The translations under genes and the position numbers were made by a program. The notes below the pieces were generated by a model. The model saw nothing but the letters and a program-made list of their open reading frames with translations, searched no databases and had not been told where the DNA came from. From Atherinomorus stipes (taxonomy: Eukaryota > Chordata > Actinopteri > Atheriniformes > Atherinidae): a stretch of DNA of 64,000 nucleotides. The stretch is taken from assembly GCA_023101725.1 (NCBI GenBank), contig JALJCO010009116.1:1-64000 (forward strand). Direction: 5' to 3'. Shown piece after piece: positions 1-10,140 of this stretch (positions are counted from its first letter, which is position 1; every line of letters begins with the position of its first letter).

Positions 1-549
1 ACTTATCCTCCCATGTTTTTTGAATGATGGCAAAACTTAAATCTAAGTTTTCCGTTCAAAAGGTCCTTCTTGGTATCCATTTCTGCAACTTCAATGCTTT
101 TGTCCTACTTCCTGAAACTACTTCCTGGGACAGGGAGGTCACAGGCCATACGTGCGTTAAAAAATTAATGTCTTTAAAACATATTTGTGCTCATGCATTA
201 TTAACACGTTGACTTTGACAGCCTTAAATCTATTAAAACATCACTTTGCACCTAACTAGAGAGTACAGTTGTTAAACAGTAAACCCTCTCATGTCCTAGC
301 TGTTTGGAAAAGTTTTCCATGTTAGAAAACATTTTACCTTCTTGCCTATCATCAGATGAGATGATAGGCTTTACTACTAAGATAAAAAAAAAAAAATCCA
401 AGCTACTGATAAACTTTTTTTAAGAGAGCAGTGAAGGTAAGGTGGGTTCACCTTTTTCAAAGCAAAAATGAAAACTTACTACTGCAACTACTGTTGGAAG
501 TGACAGCCGAAACATCTCATGAGTCTGAGTCGTCCTTGTCCATCTGCAG
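1..549 (+). other. Lysozyme intron 1 (3' part)
   Basis: This stretch precedes exon 2 and contains no sequence resembling the lysozyme first exon (signal peptide plus KVxERCE-like start). It ends in a pyrimidine-containing acceptor, CTGCAG. An A13 run sits at about 385-397. Nothing else was recognised. Confidence 0.6.
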
Positions 550-3500
550 GGGTTTGCCTGACCCGCTGGGAGTCTGAGTTCAGCACCAGCGCCATCAACC
601 ACAACACCGATGGCTCCACCGACTACGGCATCTTCCAGATCAACAGCCGCTGGTGGTGCGACAACGGCCAAACCAAGACATCTAATGCGTGCAACATCAG
701 ATGCAGCGGTCGGTGATTCACCACCTTGACTTTAAATCTTCCTCATGTTTTATTTCTTCCCCTGTTTTCATGCAGGTTTGTGTTTCTATTCCCCTGTGAC
801 CCAATCTGCCATCAAGCCTTCCAGCTGTCTCAGAGTCGATATAGTGTCTTTAATGTTACCAGCCATTGTTGCGTTGCAAAGCATCATAATGCTAATCCTA
901 ATTACTCCACTGTCTGCTGTAATATCACTTTATTCATCCACACAGCTCCAAATGGATTTGGGTTTTTCTGCGGAGTATGAATGTAGACAGGTGTTTACTA
1001 TTCTGTAGCTCTATAATTATATTATTTAGACTTATATCTGTGGAAATGGAACATATAAATATAACTCTTTCACTTAGTTTGTGGAATATAGTTACTTGGG
1101 CCTGTTTTTTGTTTTTATGGTTTTGCAGAAGATTGCAGTAACTCGTAGTCTTCGACAAGTCCACCATTTATTTCCATGAAGGTTTTACCTTCCTTATAAT
1201 AAAAACTAAATTAAATTAGCTAATTTATATGATGGATATGCTCCTTTATGTTGTTGTGGCCTTTAGAAGGAACTGCAAGCGCATGTACAAAATCTTGTTT
1301 CTCTTCTTGATTGCAGACCTTCTGACAGATAACGTCGCCGTGGCAATCAACTGTGCCAAACGTGTTGTTCGGGACCCAAATGGCATGGAAGCCTGGTAAG
1401 GCTGAATCTAACATACAGTTCCTGAGACTAACTCAGCATTTCTCAGTCCTGTTTGGATCTTTGTCTTGCCTCGGCATAACTGGCTAGTTGTGGCTCATTA
1501 ACCTGTTAAGCAGGTCTGATTGTTTGGATTAGGTGTGTTGAAGCAGGGAAACATTGAAAACCCCGTTTCCACCAGTGGGTCTGGGTCCAGTTGGGACGGG
1601 TCAGTACACATTTTTTGGAGTTTCTGCTGGCAAAAACTAGGATGGGTACGCTTTTATCTGATCCAAACCATCAGTCAGTCATCAGTCATTTTCTGTACCG
1701 CTTATCCAGTTCAGGGTCGCGGGGGTTGCTGGAGTCTATCCCAGCTATTATCAGGCGAGAGGCGGGGTACACCCTGGACAGGTCGCCAGTCTGTCACAGG
1801 GCAAACACAGAGAGACAGACAACCATTCACACTCACATTCATTCCTAGTGGCAATTTAGAGTGATCTATTAACCTAACATGCATGTCTTTGAATGGTGGG
1901 AGGAAGCCGGAGTACCCGGAGAGAACCCACGCATACACGGGGAGAACATGCAAACTCCACACTGTTGGAATTGTTCGAATTTAGGGATTGAGGTAATCCA
2001 AACTGTCCTACTTTTTAAAGCCCTACGGTAAATACAGATACTTACGATTTCATCTGTATCCGCAGGTTGTTTTGTCCTTCAGTATGTCCATTGTGGAAGA
2101 GCTTACAAATCCGGAGTGCTCTGGACAAAATGGAGCAATACCACCAGAAATCGTGGCAACAGTATAGAGTCAGAGTTAATCCATTCATGAAAATCGATGA
2201 AGAAGAGTAGGAGGAGCGCATTTAAAATGTCAAAAGTTTAAATTACTTTGACCACTTTTAAAGAAATAGTAAACCCACAGAATGATGGTCTACTCACCCT
2301 CATGCTGAGCAAGACTCTGAAGCACTTTTTTAATATCTCAAATGCAGCCGGAGATCGGACAGGTTTTCATTTCCCCCAACTTTAATATAATAGAGTTCAT
2401 TGGCATCCGATCCAAAGGTCCATAAAAGTCCACAAAAACTTGTCAATATTCCTCCATACTGCTCATCCAATGTAATCCAAGTGTCCTGAGTGGATAGCGT
2501 CCATAATTTACTGGAAACCACATCATTTAGTATATTTTAAAAGCTTAAACAGTGCTACATGTAGCTGCCACGAAGTGCATCCATGAGAGTTCACAACACT
2601 ATGGAGGCCAGGGCGTTCAGCACCTACAATGCCGATAATGCATGCGTAGAAGAAGAAAATTTGCCGTTTACATTGTGCTAAGAGCAAACGAGCTGTGGAC
2701 AAACCAGGACAAACACAAGAGGGGTTGGCTGTTGATTTCAAACAAAGAAAGAAAGAAAAAGAAAACACGCGATCTCGTCTGCCATGGTTTCTGTAGTGTC
2801 GTGAACTCGCATGGACGCGCTTCACGGCAGCTACATGTAGCACTCTTTAAGCTATTAAAATATACTAAAAGATGTCGCTTGGAGTAAATTATGGTCACTA
2901 CCCGCACAGGACACTTGGATTTGATTGGACGAGCAGTATGGAGGAATATTGACAAGATTTGTTGACTTTTATGGACCTTTTTGGATCGGGCGCCGGTGAA
3001 CTCCATTATATTAAAGTTGGGGGAAAACGAAAACCTGTCCAATCTCCGGCTGCATTTGAGAAATTAAAAAAGTTCTCCAGTCTTGCTCAGCATGAGGATG
3101 AGTAGAAAATAAAGGCACATTATTCTGTGGGTGTACTATTCCTTAAAGTGGTTGGACATGTAACCATCATCTGCACTTATTTTTTTCCGCCTTTTCTGAA
3201 GTAGACGCAGCAAAACTACCCTCCTCTACCGACGCCATGTTGGCGAATGTCAAAGGCGGTAAATTTCGGTGCAACACTGCCCCCTAGAGTGTATACGGGG
3301 CAACATTCATAACAACGCTGGAGGATTTTGTCTGTATCGAGACGTATGAAGCTACCGTTTGGGTACTATTCTTACCAATCAATTCCAAAAAGGTGGAGTT
3401 TGACACAACACAATCAACTGATTGCTTAAAAGAGTCGTCACTTCCTGTGCAACTCTGCACTAAGAACAAAGCTGCAAAAGCACCATATTTAATGGTTGAT

Positions 3501-3900
3501 TTTTGTTATTCAAAGCCACATGACAAGAAGAAACCATACAAACCGTTGAATGTCAACCGTTGTCATCCTTTGTTTTTGTGTCACGTTCTTCATTATAATT
3601 TAGTGCCGGCGTTGCACCGCGATGGCATCACACTGTTTAATAGCTGATGGTTTATCCGGTCGATATGCCGCCTACCAGGATTTACCGAACCATTCTTTAC
3701 CTAACCAACCCGTCCCGACCTGGACCTGCTGGTGGAAATTGGGCTTAAGAACCAGGGTTGGGAGAGCTTACTTTACCTGCCCTTACCTCCAAAAAGGTGG
3801 AAGATGAATGGCATTAATGTGTTTTGGTTTCAGGGTGGCCTGGCGTCGTCATTGCAAGAACCAGGATTTGAGTTCCTATCTAGCCGGATGTCGTCTTTAA
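550..3900 (+). CDS. lyz: C-type lysozyme, partial (exons 2-4)
   Basis: Coding segments are 550..708, 1317..1395 and 3834..3900 (stop TAA 3898-3900); exon 1 with the signal peptide lies upstream of the window. The enzyme hydrolyses the beta-1,4 bond between N-acetylmuramic acid and N-acetylglucosamine in bacterial peptidoglycan and is a secreted innate-immune protein. The visible 101 residues start at Trp28 (codon split T|GG by intron 1). [13 protein letters not shown] carries catalytic Glu35, and [15 protein letters not shown] carries Asp52. Seven cysteines equivalent to 30, 64, 76, 80, 94, 115 and 127 are present; only the exon-1 cysteine is unseen. Intron phases are 1, 1 and 2. Donors are GTCGGT (709) and GTAAGG (1396); acceptors are CTGCAG, TTGCAG and GTTTCAG. 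Exon 3 is 79 bp, as usual for the family. The C terminus ends in AGCRL where many homologues end GCGV. Intron 3 (1396-3833) is filled with transposons. No frameshift is seen, so the gene is probably functional. Confidence 0.95.
1686..1963 (+). repeat. Abundant teleost interspersed repeat
   Basis: The block runs from TTTTCTGTACCGCTTATCC to ACATGCAAACTCCACAC. It has the phrases of a very common teleost repeat (TACACCCTGGACAGGTCGCC, GGAGTACCCGGAGAGAACCC). It sits inside TIR element 1561-3743 and has no coding capacity. I recall it as a LINE-tail or SINE-like family but cannot name it with certainty. Confidence 0.65.
2262..3142. mobile_element. TTAA-flanked fold-back MITE
   Basis: The element begins AGAAATAGTAAACCCACAG and ends GTGGGTGTACTATTCC, directly flanked by TTAA on both sides (2258-2261 and 3143-3146). 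This is the piggyBac-type target duplication. The two arms, roughly 2262-2620 and 2795-3142, are long inverted repeats (for example CAGCCGGAGATCGGACAGG against CCTGTCCAATCTCCGGCTG), so a transcript through this intron could fold into a hairpin of about 350 bp. No transposase is present. It is nested within the TIR element that invaded lysozyme intron 3. Confidence 0.75.
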
Positions 3901-3949
3901 TCATCATAACAAACCAGGATCGTTTCACTGATGATGTGAAATTCTCCTC

Positions 3950-3955
3950 AATAAA
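3950..3955 (+). promoter_or_regulatory. Polyadenylation signal AATAAA of the lysozyme gene
   Basis: A canonical AATAAA hexamer lies 50 bases after the lysozyme stop codon. This gives a short 3' untranslated region, typical for fish lysozyme transcripts. Cleavage would be expected 10-30 bases downstream. The position fits exon 4 being the terminal exon. Confidence 0.6.
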
Positions 3956-3960
3956 GTCAA

Positions 3961-4959
3961 AAGTTAAACAAGTGAACATCTTTGTGTTGAGTTTGTGTTT
4001 ACAAGATTTAACACACACACACAAAAAATACCCATCCATGAGATGAACAATCATTTTGACTATACGCTTATAATTGTGCTTATTTTGAAAGGCCTACTAA
4101 AATTTGAAATTCTTTTAAAAATGTTGAATTCAGATATTTTGTATTGTGCGTATGGGCCAGTTTTTTATTTGTTCAGGTTTTGTTATTTTATTTTAATGTA
4201 GAGTAAAAGGCTCATCCAGGGAGATGAGGTTTAGCTTTAGCTTTAATTAAACACTGTTTCACTAGCAAGGACCACACCACAACAAAATGAGTGAAGATGA
4301 TGACGATTTATTGAACGAATGAAAGAATGTGATCTGATGATGAGTGGGAGGAAGACCTAGGATGGGGGTGTAGTCTTTCGGTAGTGAGTCCAGCTTAGGG
4401 AACCCCACCTGAAAGAAGAGAAGGAAGCAGACAAGGAACAAGTAAAGTAAGAATGGTGAAAACAGTCAGATGATGGGAGAGAAGAAGGACAGTAGGAAGG
4501 AGAAGGGAAAAGGGAAGGGGCGGAAGGGGTAGCAGAAGGAGGAAGGTCCAACGAAGCAGGTGGATGAGGCAAAAGGGAATGTAGAAAGGAAATATACAGA
4601 GAGCAAAGGGAGGGAAAAGGAGGGTTTTGCGAGAACGAGACAAACGAAGCTGAGGAGGTGAGCGAGTATTTAAGGCTGCTTTGTGATTAGTGAGATTGGA
4701 AGCAGGTGTGGTTGAGGCGTGGTCCTGCTCTTTAACCTCTGTTAATGAATTAAGTTCATTTCCGTGGCGTCAGCTGCAAATTCTTTGAGACAAAATTGCA
4801 ATGTTCATGTCAAAAACATAAAAAATAAAGATAAGTCTGACCTAAAAGATGAAAAGGCAAAGTTCTAGTCCATCCTCCGTCATCTGAACACTCTCCGTAT
4901 GTTCAGACATGTGGGTCATCATGGGGCAGGAAATCTACTGTATAAAAGCTCACAGTTTT
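3961..4959. other. Intergenic DNA with purine-rich tract
   Basis: No gene was recognised downstream of lysozyme. Positions 4395-4640 form a strongly purine-rich (GGAAGAAGG-like) + strand. Predicted reading frames here are low-complexity Ser/Pro/Leu proteins and are not credible. A (CA)n run occurs near 4012-4023. Confidence 0.5.
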
Positions 4960-5396
4960 ACACTCACCAATGTTTCTGACTTTTATCGTCCCTTGAGCAC
5001 AAACTAAACTGATCAAACAATGACAATAAACCTTGTACAGATTATTTCACCACATCCTCCTCTTCATTGTTTTGCTAAGTTTTACTTATATTTGCCCAGA
5101 CGTTTAGCTAGCTTAAATCCACATATAGCACCAAAGACTGTACATAATATGGTTGTAGTATCTGCTCTCGTCTGAATAGAGGAAAATGAAGCCAGTTGGG
5201 CATGTTCCACCGTCGCCATTTTGCTGTGTTGTATGTGTCGTTAATCCCAGAAAACAGTAAAATAGGCAAAGTGTGGCCTCAGGGCAATGATTGACAGCTG
5301 ACGTACTCTGGGCTAAACACTACCCGAGTTAACTCGAAACTAACAGGAGCTAACGAAGATTGGCCTCCTATGTGGCGGGATAAAGGTACGACACAC
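4960..5396. repeat. Dispersed fish repeat related to 9090-9310
   Basis: The block GAGCACAAACTAAACTGATC...TTGTACAGATTATTTCACC resembles TTTCACAAACTAAATTGTAA...TTCATACAAAATATTTCACC at about 9200-9250. This shows an interspersed repeat rather than a promoter. The following AAAGACTGTACATAATATGG segment is also a familiar dispersed fish motif. Confidence 0.45.
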
Positions 5397-5399
5397 TTA

Positions 5400-5995
5400 G
5401 GGCGGATTCAGAAAGCATGGTCCGGAAGACTCAGTCTGTTTAGGGACTCGGCTCAGCTGGGGGTGGGGGTGGTCTTCCGGACCGAGATCGCGTTCACGTT
5501 GCACCATAGCCAAACGAGCCAAACCTTTTGAATAACGTTCCCAATTTCTCCAGAGGTGGTGCATTCAGATTCACTGTAGGCGAGGACAAGAGATACAACA
5601 AACAAGAAGGTTGTCACAACTTCCGTTTCCTCCACAAAACGACATTATTTTTGTACGTACTTACGAGGAGCTGGGATAAACTTTCATCAGACCAAATATC
5701 GATTAAAGCTTTTATTTCCCAGTCACTCCATGTCTGACCATGAGCCATAAGTACTGCAGTCCCACACTTGTGTTGGTTGTCGTAGCGTTTACCCACAATG
5801 CCAATGCAATTTGTAGTCCACTTCCCGTATTTGGTTCACTTGAAACGGACCGAGACCTGCGTTTGTAGGTGGACCGAGTTCGCTTGTTTGTTCCAGATCA
5901 GAGTCCATTTGCGCATTCACAGCTTCCCCAAACGAAGCGGACTTTCCGAGCAAACGGACTCTGATTCGAATCAAAAAAGCTTTGTGAATGCGCCC
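5400..5995 (-). mobile_element. TTA-flanked PIF/Harbinger-like element A
   Basis: The termini GGGCGGATTCAGAAAGC and GCTTTGTGAATGCGCCC are inverted repeats. The element is flanked by TTA at 5397-5399 and 5996-5998, the three-base target duplication characteristic of PIF/Harbinger. It carries a minus-strand Myb/SANT-like exon but no recognisable DDE transposase. The right-hand TTA is also the left-hand TTA of the next element. Confidence 0.75.
5665..5796 (-). pseudogene. Myb/SANT-like exon of a Harbinger accessory protein
   Basis: On the minus strand, from either ATG at 5796 or ATG at 5748, the frame reads ...TWSDWEIKALIDIWSDESL.... The W-x8-IDIWSDES pattern matches the Myb/SANT-like (Myb_DNA-bind_4-type) domain of vertebrate Harbinger Myb-like proteins, which bind transposon ends and partner the transposase. 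The exon runs into a strong donor GTAAGT (complement of 5659-5664), leaving an N-terminal exon of about 44 codons. The remaining exons are absent inside element A, so this is probably a relic of a larger autonomous copy. I infer function from the pattern only. Confidence 0.6.
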
Positions 5996-6289
5996 TTACT
6001 GTGCGTTGAGACCAAGAGCGACTAAAGCTGTGAAATCGCCGAAAGTCATTCGCTTTTAATGGACGGGAGCGACAAGAGCGAATAAAGCGACAGAAGCGAC
6101 GAGCTACAAAAGTTGAGCGATTAGAGCGACTAAACAAAGTTAAAAATAGTTTAACTTTATGCAAATTGGCTATGACACGTTTCGGCTGTAAAACCCTGAC
6201 AACCAATTGGAATGTAGACATTGTTCACTTCCGGGAGTCCCTGGAAACGAACTCTGAACTCTGGTGCCGTATTTTGGTTCCGAGTCAAA

Positions 6290-6422
6290 ATGACAACAGA
6301 AACGCTGATAACTGCCGTCGCTGGCCACCGAGTATTGTATGACCTGACACTTTACACCTTTTGGGATCTCCAAAAGAAGGCTCTGGCCTGGGAAGAGGTA
6401 TCACGTGCCGTTGGTTTGTCCG
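6290..6422 (+). pseudogene. MADF-like exon of a Harbinger accessory protein
   Basis: The ATG at 6290 opens MTTETLITAVAGHRVLYDLT, then a Tyr/Trp-rich stretch and ALAWEEVSRAVGLSG, ending exactly at donor GTAAGT (6423). The spacing LI-x2-V-x-x-H-x-VLYD ... AW-xx-V-xx-x-G is the signature of the MADF (Adf-1-type Myb/SANT) DNA-binding domain. Such proteins are known as the second, non-transposase product of PIF/Harbinger elements. The exon codes about 44 residues, roughly half a MADF domain, and later exons are missing from this element. It is open in frame, but a functional product is unlikely. Confidence 0.6.
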
Positions 6423-6535
6423 GTAAGTTGATAAAATTATTTTTTAAAATAGGCGCGAAACTTGTCTGCTAATCGAGCGTCTAACATGCTATGTGAATGG
6501 GACGATATCATTTATATATATCGAAAGTACTATGT

Positions 6536-6577
6536 TATAATAATAATAATAATAATAAAAATAATAATAATAATAAT
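6536..6577 (+). repeat. (TAA)n microsatellite
   Basis: About 14 units of TAA/ATA with one AAAA interruption, inside Harbinger-like element B. Confidence 0.9.
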
Positions 6578-7122
6578 TGACAGGGATAAAAATACGTATT
6601 TCCCTTTTGTCCCTCGTCTTGACATTTAGTTTGAGAGTGAGAGATGAATGAGTGAAGATCTGCAGATGCAGATCAGTGAAGATGATGTACTTAACTAAGC
6701 TACAACATTATTTTGTTTTGGTGTGTAATTTAATCAGTTATGTCCAGACCGTTGTTTTTCAGTAGGAGACGGATTTCTGGTTAATCGCAGGCTACAACTT
6801 GTCAAAGCACAAAGCAGCAATCACGAAAAGCATCACTGCAAAAGCTCTGCTAAAGGTAAAAAGCATACGGTCCTTTTAAAAGGATATGCAAAATTGAACG
6901 TGATGTCATAACCGACTTGAGCGACAAAAGTGAACAGATTTTTTTGTAACAGCTATTTTTATGAGCGACAAAAGCTATTTTACAGTTTAGTCGCTCTTAG
7001 TCTGAACGCACACTTAGACTTGCTATTAGCTGACTAAAAAGTACTGTTGTACTACTCAGCTACACCCTTACCGAGAGCAAACAAGTTGCTAAGTAGGAGC
7101 CACCGGTCGGCGGGCTGACATC

Positions 7123-8791
7123 AGGGGTCCGTTACATGGAGAAGGTTCAACAAACTCTGAGTGTAACCCTGAACTCTGAGTTGATCTACTCTGAGATACG
7201 AAACTGAGTTTTCAGTCCCAGAACACGTGCGCTACCATGGTAAAATGCCAGCATCAATGGAGCACCAATTTGACTTGTCACCATGGCAACGTAGATGCGA
7301 GGGCGGGGGTGCATTCCCCATTGAATAGAACTAACTTCTTTTATTTTTCTTTTTTTAAAAAAAAAAAAAAAAAACTTGCAGACTTTATTATTATTAACAA
7401 ATTGTCCAATTTTCATCTGTACAGAGCAACTTAAGGAAAAAAACCCAACAAAAACTCAGACAATCCAGAGCTCCGGGGATTTAAACAGCTCGACACAAAC
7501 ATTCTCACCATCGGACAATAACGACGACACAGACGCAGTCAGAGCTCAAGTCAGCTTCCGGAGTCCAGAAACTGCCACGCACACAGCCAGACACACGTAC
7601 TGGAAGCTGCAGGGCATTCTGGGATGCTATGTACAGAACGATCCCGCAGCTGGACAGTAATTAGGCACACTTAGTAAAAACCAAAAACACACACTCTGAT
7701 TTACAAGCAGGGGGGCAGAGCTCGCCACAGCAAGCCTCGACAGTTAGAAAAGTTACAGGTTGTATTTTACAGCATCACTCAGTATGGTACACATGTACAC
7801 GCCGCGCAGGGGGCGTGTACACTGCCTGTGCAGTTGAATGGTTTGTGCACCTGCCTCCCACTCAGGAGGCTGATGTTGAAATCTACCTCTGTACTTTTAT
7901 CGCAGCCTTTTTATTTAACTTGAGAGCTCTTGTTGGCAGCATTAAGATGATATATAACCATCGCATTTCTCAAATGCCCTGCATCTCCAATGAAAGAAAA
8001 AAAATCTATTTGCGAAAGAACGCAGGGCGATAAACAATAGCCCATCTGCTTTGAGGGGAAAGCGTATGGCACATGAAAACAGTCCCACCTGGGATTGAAC
8101 CACAGCTTTCCGCATGACAGACATGCACCTTGACCATTTACCCAGAGACAACTGTAAGGTCAAATAATCAGGTCAAACCATTTCTTGGAAACAGAGAGAC
8201 AGGACCTCCAACTGTCACATGCAGCTGGTGATGTCACAAGTGCAGACGGATCAACTTGTGTATGTGGATGATTTGCTGTGATGTGTAACTGTAAAATCAG
8301 AAATGACGGCTGTCTGGAAATAAAAGAACTTCTATCCGTGGTCTGATAATGATCTCTGAATGTTTAACTCTCCACGCCGTCATGCAGCATCTTCGTCCTT
8401 GAAATCCTTATCGAAAGAACACGTCTGTAACCTTGCGACTGATTTATTTTTAACATGTTTTATTTGAGACGGCAGCAGCCAAAACTCACCGCTGACTGAA
8501 TGAATGAATGAGGAAATGAAACGGCGAGTGTGGCTGAAAGTGGACGGAGACAGAGAGAAACTCAAGGTTCCTCCAAATTAACCTGCTCCCGACCAGGTGA
8601 GTTTCAGAGAGTCTGTTACCATGGTAACTGACCGAGGGTTTAAGTTCCCCCTGTTCGTGAAACAGGCTAGTTACTCCCTCTTTCCCTGGCTTGAGTTACC
8701 TACCTTTCTGTTACGAAAAACTCAGTTTCCCAAATTTCAGGGTTAAACAACTCAGGGTTTTCATTAAACCTGCTTCGTGCAACAGATCCCT
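7123..8791. mobile_element. TIR element with CTGAG-rich termini
   Basis: The left end AGGGGTCCGTTACATGGAGA continues with repeated ACTCTGAG/AACCCTGA words. The right end, reverse complemented, reads AGGGATCTGTTGCACGAAGC followed by the same kind of words. The ends are thus inverted repeats of a common fish MITE class, probably Harbinger-like. The interior holds a poly-A tract (about 7357-7375) and a tRNA-like relic. No target duplication was confidently identified and no transposase seen. Confidence 0.55.
8082..8154 (-). pseudogene. tRNA-like relic (tRNA-Asp-like)
   Basis: On the minus strand a 73-base stretch has an A-box match TGGTCAAGGTG and a B-box match GGTTCAATCC. It also has CTGTCA followed by GCGG, as in the anticodon region of tRNA-Asp(GTC). 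The outer seven bases pair only partly and the D-arm is weak. It is probably a decayed tRNA gene or the head of a tRNA-derived SINE rather than an active tRNA. It lies inside TIR element 7123-8791. Confidence 0.35.
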
Positions 8792-8924
8792 GGTCTGCCG
8801 CATGTCAATCAAAAGGACAAGCCCTTAATTATGTGTGATTTCAAGATTAGATAACATCTAAACGGATGACTTATAAAAAAAATTCACCCCCTCATTGACA
8901 CAAAGGTAAACTTGACCTATTAAA

Positions 8925-9310
8925 CCTAAAATGATTTTTTGAACCAGGCTGTAAACATGTTTTTTATTTCAGCTGTGAAGTTGGCATTTTTAACATGGGA
9001 GTCTAAGGAGATTTGCTCTGTTTTGCAGCTCCTCGTGGATGAAGGAAGAACTACAAATATTTACTTCTTCCGGGCAGCTTCATATTTGGCCACTGGAGGT
9101 TGCTGCTTGTGTAGCACTGAACTTATCAAGTTTTTCCTGATTGTTACCACAGTTTCACTTCCAACATTTTTTACTTTACCTTGTAATTTTCTTTTTTTCA
9201 CAAACTAAATTGTAAAAATAATACAATTAAAGTTCATACAAAATATTTCACCGTATCACCCTCATCACGACTGCTCAATTTAGCTAACATTTGCTAAGAG
9301 GTTGAGCAAG
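8925..9310 (+). repeat. Dispersed fish repeat
   Basis: The segment contains AACATGGGAGTCTAAGGAGA and CCACTGGAGGTTGCTGCTTG, familiar words of a teleost MITE-like repeat. It continues into a tail shared with about 4970-5070. An 89-codon open frame (8939-9205) across it has no recognisable domain. Confidence 0.5.
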
Positions 9311-9372
9311 CATAGTGGAGGATGTCAATAATCTTGTGCATGACTGTATATATATTATACACATAAACACAG

Positions 9373-10134
9373 TAGGGCTGGGCGATAATGGCCAAAAATA
9401 AATATCACGATATATTGAGCCTCCGTAACAACAAATGGACGATAAACCTGCTATAAACCAGCCAAAACAAACAAAAACTATTTCTCATTTTATTAAAACA
9501 GATATTCTGCCTTAACTGGAGCTTGATGTGACTTCTTGTTTGGCAGGTAGATTAACAGGTTCCTCAATAAACACCCAGTAGATGTTTTGTACATATCAGA
9601 AGTACTGTGAAACTGACATACAAATATACAAATTAATGAATGAATTACTAACTATCACATTGATTAACTGAAATGAGTTAGATTCTTATTTACATATGAG
9701 CAAATATTACTTTGTGTCCATGAAAACCAGTGCTGAATCTCCCATTAAATGCACACACACGACTATCGATTAGCATGAATGCTAACTTAACATTGAAAAA
9801 CCCATAGACAGGCTAACGCAATTAGCATCACTACCGTTGTCAAACGTTTATCACTTCACACTGACATCAAATAAACGTCACTGATCATTTACAGACATAT
9901 GTTGTACAGAAAACATGCAAAAGATGATGAAAAACACAAAAACTCCAGTGCAGGAATGTCACGTTACAAGAAACTACGGCAAGTTTGAGAGAACAAAAAC
10001 TTCATGTGCAGCAATTCCACTGCCGTCTTTCTTAAAGGGGCCACAGCACCGAACATACCAACATGGGAAAAAATTACGTCGGTTATCGCTGTAAATGTCG
10101 GTGTCGGTAAATTTTCGGTTTATTGCCCGGCCCT
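9373..10134. mobile_element. hAT-like MITE
   Basis: The left end TAGGGCTGGGCGATAATGG and the right end, reverse complement of TTTATTGCCCGGCCCT, are inverted repeats of the GGGCTGGGCGATA class common in fish. Eight-base flanks are only approximately duplicated (AAACACAG and ATGCACAG). The interior is AT-rich and without a transposase. Confidence 0.6.
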
Positions 10135-10140
10135 TTATGC

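Larger units (their letters stand above)
1561..3743. mobile_element. TIR DNA transposon (MITE family A) in lysozyme intron 3, with nested insertions
   Basis: The left end CCCCGTTTCCACCAGTGGGT and the right end GGTGGAAATTGGG (3731-3743) are inverted repeats extending about 40 bp imperfectly. The same family is complete at 60239-60710 (472 bp). Blocks 3386-3743 here match the right part of that copy, so about 1.7 kb between roughly 1675 and 3385 is later insertion. The superfamily is unresolved: flanks do not give a clean target duplication, and the termini would fit PIF/Harbinger or hAT. No transposase is visible. Confidence 0.7.
5999..7013 (+). mobile_element. TTA-flanked PIF/Harbinger-like element B
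   Basis: The left end CTGTGCGTTGAGACCAAGAG and the right end (reverse complement GTGTGCGTTCAGACTAAGAG) form a clear terminal inverted repeat. It is flanked by TTA at 5996-5998 and 7014-7016. It holds a MADF-like exon at 6290-6422 and a (TAA)n microsatellite at about 6536-6577. No transposase is visible. Confidence 0.75.

Noticed and set aside
2065..2210. GCAGGTTGTTTTGTCCTTCAG was first considered as lysozyme exon 4.
   Set aside because: No frame gives the WVAWR...C...C ending, whereas 3834-3900 gives it exactly and in phase.
4930..5060. TATAAAAG followed by an ATG (5020) looked like a promoter and first exon of a second lysozyme-like gene.
   Set aside because: The predicted peptide has no signal-peptide character, and the surrounding sequence is shared with another repeat copy at about 9200-9250.
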